DNA from: Zoroaster sp. YZ-2022
Taxonomy: Eukaryota; Echinodermata; Asteroidea; Forcipulatida; Zoroasteridae
Direction: 5' to 3'
Assembly (NCBI GenBank): GCA_029582265.1
Contig: CM055835.1
Coordinates: forward strand, 10,035,500 to 10,099,499
DNA: 64,000 nt
This document shows, one piece after another, positions 58,709 through 64,000 of this stretch. Positions within the stretch are counted from its first letter, which is position 1. Each line of letters opens with the position of its first letter. A program made the translations under genes and the position numbers. Below the pieces are notes generated by a model, which was not told the DNA's origin, did no database searches, and saw nothing but the letters and a program-made list of their open reading frames with translations.

Positions 58709-59390
58709 CCATACGATTGAAATTATAAATTTTAACAAGCCCGTCGTATTAGATAATACAATTGATAATCGAGATGGTAAACTTACGATATCGTTAAAGA
58801 TCGTCAACTTTTGGGTCGGCTACTATAATGTACGCAAGAAAGAAAAAATATTGCGCCGTAAAATTGGTGCGGCTGGAGGTCAACCGACCGATAATCCTCA
58901 GACTATCAAACCTGGACTTTACAATATAAAACAAATTATCGATATTATCGTACATAACAAACCCTAGGTAACATTTGACATTAATGAAACAACCGGTGAA
59001 TCTTTGCTCGAAATTAATGATCCCAGGTATCAAATCAAATTTTCATCCTTGCTAGCCAATTTACTTGGACTCTCGGATGAATTAATAGGCGTGGGGACGT
59101 ATAATGGAAAAATTGATTTGCAGCCTTTTAAAATAATGTACATTCATTGCGATCAAATTTCTACTAGCGAACATTTTTACAACGGTAAACCTTCGAGTAT
59201 TTTAAATGTTTTACCCATACAAGATGTAAAATTTGGTAAAAGTACCTGGATAGAATATTCTAATCCATTACGAAAAAATCTCACGACTGGAACTTTAAAA
59301 GAATTGAGTTTTAAAATTAAAGATTCGAGCGGTAAAGACATTAATAATCACGGTATGACTGCCATTAAAACCGTCGAAATTAATAAATAA
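58709..59390 (+). pseudogene. Polinton minor capsid (penton-like) protein
   Basis: Starts MHHTIEIINFNKPVVLDN; an in-frame TAG at about 58964 follows NKP, then the frame continues to 59390. The C-terminal half (FKIMYIHCDQISTSEHFYNG, VLPIQDVKFGKSTWIEY, then GTLKELSFKIKDSSGKDINN) is the signature region of Polinton penton proteins, single-jelly-roll subunits at capsid vertices. About 226 codons; one nonsense mutation is the only lesion I see. Confidence 0.8.
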
Positions 59391-59409
59391 TTTTAAATAG
59401 TAAATAGAA

Positions 59410-59812
59410 ATGGCGAGTATTTATGGTCCGAGCTTAACGAGCGAACCCATTTCATCCAATAACGACGATACATCCATTTTTGAATATCATGGACGTATCG
59501 CTACGAGGGAAATTCACCAAACGATACCGTTGATAAATTTAATGGGAAGACTACCCATAAACCTCGAGTGGAAAGGAACGACGAATCAACCCTGTGTTTT
59601 CCTCGCGATAGAACCGGCATATATTTTTATTCAATCACGTCAAAGCGCGACTTTGTAGTCAATCGAGCTTATAATTGTATTCTCCACTACCGATGAATTT
59701 AATGTAGAACTTTCTTTTAGCGCTGTACCGCAGCTTTTAGAATGTGGAATTTTGCTTCAAGGTCAAAGATCAAGAAGTCTTTGTACAAGCGGGTTTTTGG
59801 CGCTATAAACAC
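59410..59812 (+). pseudogene. conserved small Polinton protein, one nonsense codon
   Basis: MASIYGPSLTSEPISSNNDD to QSRQSATL, TAG at about 59656, then the same frame continues (DEFNVELSFSAVPQLLECGI) to a stop near 59812. About 133 residues, beta-rich in appearance. It lies 19 bp behind the penton gene and could be a capsid cement or vertex protein; this is a guess from position. Confidence 0.55.
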
Positions 59813-59880
59813 GGGCATCTGTTTTGATATAAAAATTGAAAGTTTTCCCTTGATTTAAAAAAATAAAATCTTTTATTTTT

Positions 59881-60271
59881 ATGAATAGAATAATGACCGG
59901 TGCATTACCAACTATGAACACCTCGGCCGATGCAAAGATATATCTAACATTACCAGCTATGGACACCTCGGGCAATCTAGATACTGTGAATGCGTTTAGA
60001 TTACAAAAAAAATCAACGACATCCAAAAAGAAATTTCCGTAGAGAGAAATGAGCGCGAGAGATCGTATAAAAAATATAATAAAATCATCAAGACTTTATC
60101 TATCGTAGAAACAATGGCCGCATTCGGCGGTGCCGCGGCAGGATCCGTTGGAATCGCGAGCCTGGCCAGCGTCGTAGCAGCGCCGATTGGATTTGCCCTC
60201 GAAGGAGTAGCCATGGAGTTAGGTAGTATGGTTGTGGTGATGAGTCACGCGAAATACAAACTTTGGGGGTG
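59881..60271 (+). pseudogene. Polinton membrane protein with glycine-rich hydrophobic tail
   Basis: MNRIMTGALPTMNTSADAKI begins a frame that shifts by one base in an A-run at about 60008. After it are a charged helix (DIQKEISVERNERERSYKK) and a long small-residue membrane segment (AAFGGAAAGSVGIASLASVV, then APIGFALEGVAM). The end lies at the right terminal repeat. Such Gly/Ala-rich hydrophobic tails recall membrane-penetrating virion proteins, but no homology is claimed. Confidence 0.6.
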
Positions 60272-60299
60272 AACTAAAAGCGGCAAGTAACATACTACT
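60263..60299 (-). repeat. Polinton right terminal inverted repeat
   Basis: Complement of the left end; followed by CCTGG (60300-60304), the second target-site copy. Confidence 0.9.
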
Positions 60300-60304
60300 C
60301 CTGG

Positions 60305-60625
60305 TAACCGTTAACATATGAGTGTAAGTACAGTATATAGCCTTTTAGAATTTTTCTTCTAAACAAATCCACGTGACCTAACCGATGCTTGAAGGGAAAA
60401 TAGTCTGGTACCTTTTATGTCATGACAATCTGCACTGTAACCGTTTACACAGGCAATCTTACACAGATGGGGAAGCATGATAAAGGTCAATAGCGAACGC
60501 TAACAGAGCATCCTTGAAAAGTTTACAGCACATGTGTGTTATTGATAACACGGTCATTGGTAGGAACTAAATTACTTTTTTGGACACCAGTTATAAAGTC
60601 AATAAATAACTTCTTCCACCCACAG
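60305..60625 (+). other. intron right of the Polinton
   Basis: No recognised element; a pyrimidine-rich tract leads to the CACCCACAG acceptor. Confidence 0.55.
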
Positions 60626-60856
60626 ATCAGTGTCTTCAATTTGAATGTCGACTGGGCTGGCGATGTTATGTAATGCATAGGGAACCATCATGCGCCGGTT
60701 GTTTGACCGAGGCAGACTGCTATTCCATTGATACTGAAGGCCCAGTTTGTGGTACCGATGCCAGTGACTACCCTAGTGAATGTATACTAGGGGTTACTGC
60801 GTGCGAAAGTGGGGAATTGTCCCTGCAAAAGGCTTTTGATGGCACATGTGCTCAAG
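60626..60856 (+). CDS. follistatin/Kazal-type exon
   Basis: 231 bp, phase 1-1, between CACCCACAG and AGGTATGT. The first part (QCLQFECRLGWRCYVMHREP) resembles the Cys-rich start of a follistatin module. The second is a Kazal domain (GPVCGTDASDYPSECIL, then GTC). It has ten or so cysteines in Kazal spacing. Kazal/follistatin modules bind proteases or growth factors. It is in the same orientation and phase as the CCP exons, so it is read as the next module of the same protein. Confidence 0.85.
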
Positions 60857-61029
60857 GTATGTAGTTTAACCTAAATGTAGCTAGGGTTAAATTGAACACA
60901 ATTAATAGACCGATCCATTAAGCCCCGCCCACCATCCTGTTCGGAAGTGTGGCGTAATTCCAACATAAACCACGCCCACTTCGCACGTGCTGGCTCAAAG
61001 ATCATGAGAAGCCCATTGAAATGCATTGA

Positions 61030-61352
61030 CCACCCTTTTCTTTAAGGATTGACACGAAAAATTAGAAAGCTTGGGACTTGCATTTAACATGTTGTACATA
61101 TACCGTAAATTGTGTGTTGTGTAATGCACGTAAAAGAACCCAGGATACTTATCGTGAAAGTGTTTCTGGTTTGATTTGGCTGCAAATTGCGCCACCGCGC
61201 TCTCCCATTGTGGGCGCTTTGATTATTCACATTATAATTCCTTCTTTACAAATCCCACATCTGGTTGTTTATCTTTGTTTCAGCGCCTTGAGTACCTTAT
61301 AGGTAGATACGTGCGCTATATAAGACTTCGTTATTATTATTATTATTATTAT
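61030..61352 (+). mobile_element. SINE/LINE 3' fragment with (ATT)n tail
   Basis: Plus-oriented: 'gtaatgcacgtaaaagaaccc' through 'cagcgccttgagtaccttat' and 'gtgcgctatataagacttcg', then (TTA)n at 61331-61352. The tail matches those at 43641, 47706 and 53248. Confidence 0.75.
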
Positions 61353-61680
61353 TAAATACATAATGGCGGCTTGACATGTCGGACTTTTTGATGCGTAATC
61401 GATCGTGGCTGTGATTGGTCAGTACGATCTATTAATCGTTATCTGACAGTTGCATTAGTTTGTTCGTAACAGGTTACATCATACTGCATTTAGAAATTTG
61501 GATCAAGGGGACCAAATTTAAATTAACTTAAAAACAACAAGTTTATTTTTTCTGGTTTCTTTAATATTGTTAAATTAAATTAAACTTCAGTGAGGTAATT
61601 TCTGTAAGGAGATTCAAGAAATGGCGGATGACATGCGAGACAGCAATCACCTATATAAGAGGGCTCATAAATTTATCTTT
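61353..61680. other. intergenic or intronic sequence
   Basis: Nothing recognised. Confidence 0.4.
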
Positions 61681-62454
61681 CCCACAGATTGTAGAACAGC
61701 CACATTCTATAGGTTGATGAAATTATTGCCTTTGGTGATAAACAACATTCTACCTGCTGCCTAAGGTTCATAAATCTGGCAACCCAGGAAGACCCATCAT
61801 ATCTGGCAATGGTTTCGCCACTGAAGATTATTTCTTTTATCGTTGACAGTTTTCTGAAGCCACTAGTACCCTAGATATCTTCATATAATCATGACACTCC
61901 TGATTTCCTCTGCAGAATTTCAGACATCCAACACCAGCACATTTAATGTGTCCTCCCTGTACACCAATTTATATTCCCCATGATGACGGGATTGATGCAC
62001 GCACAAAAGCTCTGGCTGAGAGTGGTCACGCTTCACCCCCATCACAGACATTGTGACTGTCACCACTCTCTAATTTATATAGTAAATCTCTATTAATAAT
62101 CAGTGACTGCGATAACCCCATGTAATAATTAATACACAACAACTGAAGGAAGAACAAATGAGACCAGGTTAAAGTTAAGCTGTTGCATTTACAGAGATAA
62201 TTATGGACCAATATTTACAAAGGAATAATTGTGGGTAATACTGAAATTAGGCTTTAATAGTTTCATTAAAGCTTCAAATAATAAATCCACTATCCATCCA
62301 CTTAACCTTGCACTATAATAATTGAATCCACTAATATTGTTTCTATAATTGTAACCCCCTTTTATAAAGTTATGTTATAGCCACCCGATTGAATACTGGA
62401 AGAAATTATAAGTTAGACGTTACGGTTGGATGCTCGTATCCCTGAAATTGTCCC

Positions 62455-62578
62455 ACTGTGAATCAAAAGCTCATTTAAGCACTGTAGCTCGGAAGCCTGA
62501 GGAAACCTGTAAACAAGGGCGCTTGCTATGTGAACGAGAAACACCGGGGTAACCCCTACTCTTCCACGATAAGTGTTG

Positions 62579-62613
<35 letters not shown>

Positions 62614-62715
62614 TGTTTTTTTTGTTCTGACAACACACCCACATTCTGACAACACCAGAACTTGAGTCCGATGCACTAGACCACTCGGCCACGACACCCC
62701 AGTAACCGCCCAGCA
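62455..62715 (-). repeat. SINE-like repeat with GTT microsatellite
   Basis: Shares 'taagcactgtagctcggaag' to 'gaaacctgtaaacaagggcg' with 11480-11590. (GTT)n at 62577-62612, then a tRNA-like end 'cattctgacaacaccagaacttgagtccg' as in the SINEs at 47706 and 53213. Confidence 0.7.
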
Positions 62716-62995
62716 AGCATGCATACGTTGGGCCGACGTTGGTGAACGTCGGATAAGTCGGCGTCAAAATACGGACGTTGTACGGACGTTGGCTGAACGT
62801 CTTGTAGTTCCGGGTAAATTTATAAACGTTGCACTAACGTTGGAAAATGTTGTACAATATAATAGGTCTATTTTCACTGTTGGCACAACGTAGCTATAAT
62901 TTGGACAACCCAACGTCGGCGCATTATGGTTGTGCCGACCTTGCTTAATGTTGTGCAGTAAAATATATTTCCAACGTTGCCACAACCACAGAGAC
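62716..62995. repeat. ACGTTG-rich dispersed repeat
   Basis: At least a dozen ACGTTG/CAACGT words in both directions (such as 'ccgacgttggtgaacgtcgg'). No ORF. This could be a MITE with subterminal repeats. Confidence 0.6.
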
Positions 62996-64000
62996 CCATT
63001 TCTTTGATGTCGTTTTTCGTGAGGAAGAAAATGGCATAAAAACTGATCTATTTGTCAAACTCATGGGATAAACATCAATATATCTTCACTCGACTCGTTG
63101 TCATCCTCGGTACTGCCAGACCAGCATAGTCTATAGCCAGGCACTCAGACTACGACAATGACTCTGACTTTTGCGTCATTCACAGGTACGGTACTCAAGA
63201 AGCACCTTGTGTCCAGAGGTCACAGTTCATGGCCTGTTCATTAAGCTTTCATCAAGAAAGAAAAGTCTATGCTAATAGTCTTTCTGAGAATCCCACAACC
63301 TGAGACTGTATCAAATTAAGAAAGTTCCTCTTGTTGTCACTTACCATCCCTCTCTACAACCTCTCGTCAGATTACCAGTGCAAACCACCATATCCTCCAC
63401 AGCTCAGATTGCCTCCACCATGCAATCTCTGAGGTGCCTATGATTGCCTTCAGATGCCCTCCTAGCCTGAGGGACCTCCTTGTCTGAGCCGAGGTCCCTC
63501 CCACTAATGACAGTTCAAATAAATAAGGTATCAAATAACCCAGCAGTACCTATATTATTACTATTCACCTATACCACCACTGGGTTTCATCAACTGCCTT
63601 GATATGTATTTTTTACCTTTATGTTACCTTATCTTATATAATATTACATTTTTCCAACTGTCTCTTTTAGGACAATTCTAATTTAGCTATTCACACCCAC
63701 ACACCAACTCCTCAATTTGTATGGTGTAATTTAAAAAAACTTGTTTGTTGTCATATCCCTTTGTGTATTGTCCTATTTTTACCCTATAGCTTTACTACAA
63801 GCTGCCACCTCTACCTATTGTGTGGCTCTATAATCCCTCCTTTACCCTAACTTTTCCACAAGATGCCACATCTACTTATTGTGTGACTCAATAATCCCTC
63901 CTTGGTTCACTTCTGATACTCATATTGGCTTTTCTAGACTGATGCTTATCTTTACTTGGCTACTAATTGGATCCCGCCCCATGATCCTTTGCTTTCCATT

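Larger units (their letters stand above)
45302..60299. mobile_element. Polinton/Maverick (adintovirus-type) element, about 15 kb, both ends present
   Basis: Left end AGTAGTATGTTACTTGCCGC at 45302, and its exact complement ending at 60299. The inverted repeat is about 36 bp with one mismatch. The same CCTGG flanks both ends (45297-45301, 60300-60304), read as target duplication. Inside are polymerase B, integrase, packaging ATPase, major capsid and penton-like genes, plus small conserved ORFs. That set defines Polintons, and the animal virus-like group is known as adintoviruses. Almost every gene has nonsense or frameshift lesions, so it is a decaying copy. It carries three later insertions. 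The usual Polinton target duplication is 6 bp; here five are clear. Confidence 0.92.
61681..64000 (+). mobile_element. Penelope-like element, copy 4, heavily decayed and interrupted
   Basis: RT fragments occur in shifting frames at 61730-62050 (a CTGCCTAAGGTTCATAAATCTGG stretch equals the LPKxHKSG motif). After interruptions at about 62455-62995, later coding remnants lie at 63330-63500 (the VTYHPSL stretch). The 3' UTR at 63528-64000 matches copy 2's UTR and shows the uninterrupted Harbinger target site near 63687. The window ends inside it. Confidence 0.75.

Overview
The window is animal nuclear DNA. Its exons are bounded by GT/AG splice sites, introns are long, and most of the sequence is transposons, SINE/LINE fragments and satellites. 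There is no bacterial-style gene packing. The transposon mix (Polinton, Penelope-like, PIF/Harbinger, R2-type LINE, THAP-bearing DNA element) and the CCP/Ig/Kazal exons fit a marine invertebrate, possibly a deuterostome such as an echinoderm, hemichordate or lancelet. The species cannot be fixed from the sequence. A run of exactly 500 N (17408-17907) is an assembly gap.

Host gene. Fifteen exons on the + strand (223 to 60856) look like the middle part of one large secreted or cell-surface protein. Encoded module order is CCP-CCP-CCP-Ig-CCP-CCP-Ig-CCP-Ig-CCP-CCP-follistatin/Kazal. All module boundaries lie in phase 1, so the exons can be joined in frame. The three Ig modules are each cut by one internal intron, in phase 1, phase 0 and phase 2 respectively. 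The true start and end of the gene appear to lie outside the window. Everything else sits in its introns.

Left part (1-15600). Contents are an R2-type LINE 3' end (2255-3285, minus); a 4.3 kb DNA transposon with CACTGTAAA termini, TA target duplication and TTAGTCA subterminal repeats (5321-9585) that carries an unrecognised three-exon ORF; and a foldback/MITE element (about 11618-12233).

Middle part (15700-29350) is a nest. A Penelope-like element (minus, about 16190-20520) holds a second CACTGTAAA element (17283-18392, with the N gap). A second Penelope copy (plus, 21255-28655) is split in its 3' UTR by a PIF/Harbinger transposon (about 23492-28232) with a DDE transposase and a divergent accessory gene. 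Further Penelope fragments follow. tRNA-like sequences with a clean cloverleaf lie at the Penelope boundaries.

Right-middle part (30980-44100) holds two CACTG/ACGG elements, a mariner-like MITE, a 1.3 kb TCCTCCA satellite, a higher-order minisatellite, tandem tRNA-like repeats, and a LINE 3' end with a long ATT tail.

Polinton (45302-60299). A 15 kb Polinton/Maverick (adintovirus-type) element is complete from end to end, with 36 bp inverted repeats and a 5 bp target duplication, inside the intron before the Kazal exon. It encodes a truncated protein-primed-type DNA polymerase B, a retroviral-like integrase, an A32/FtsK-type packaging ATPase, a double-jelly-roll-type major capsid protein, a penton-like minor capsid protein and about eight small conserved proteins of unknown role. 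Nearly every gene carries stops or frameshifts, so the element is dead but recent. It has itself received a TTAA-flanked THAP-domain transposon (in the integrase) and two SINEs. The right end (61680-64000) is another decayed Penelope copy with SINE and ACGTTG repeats inside it.
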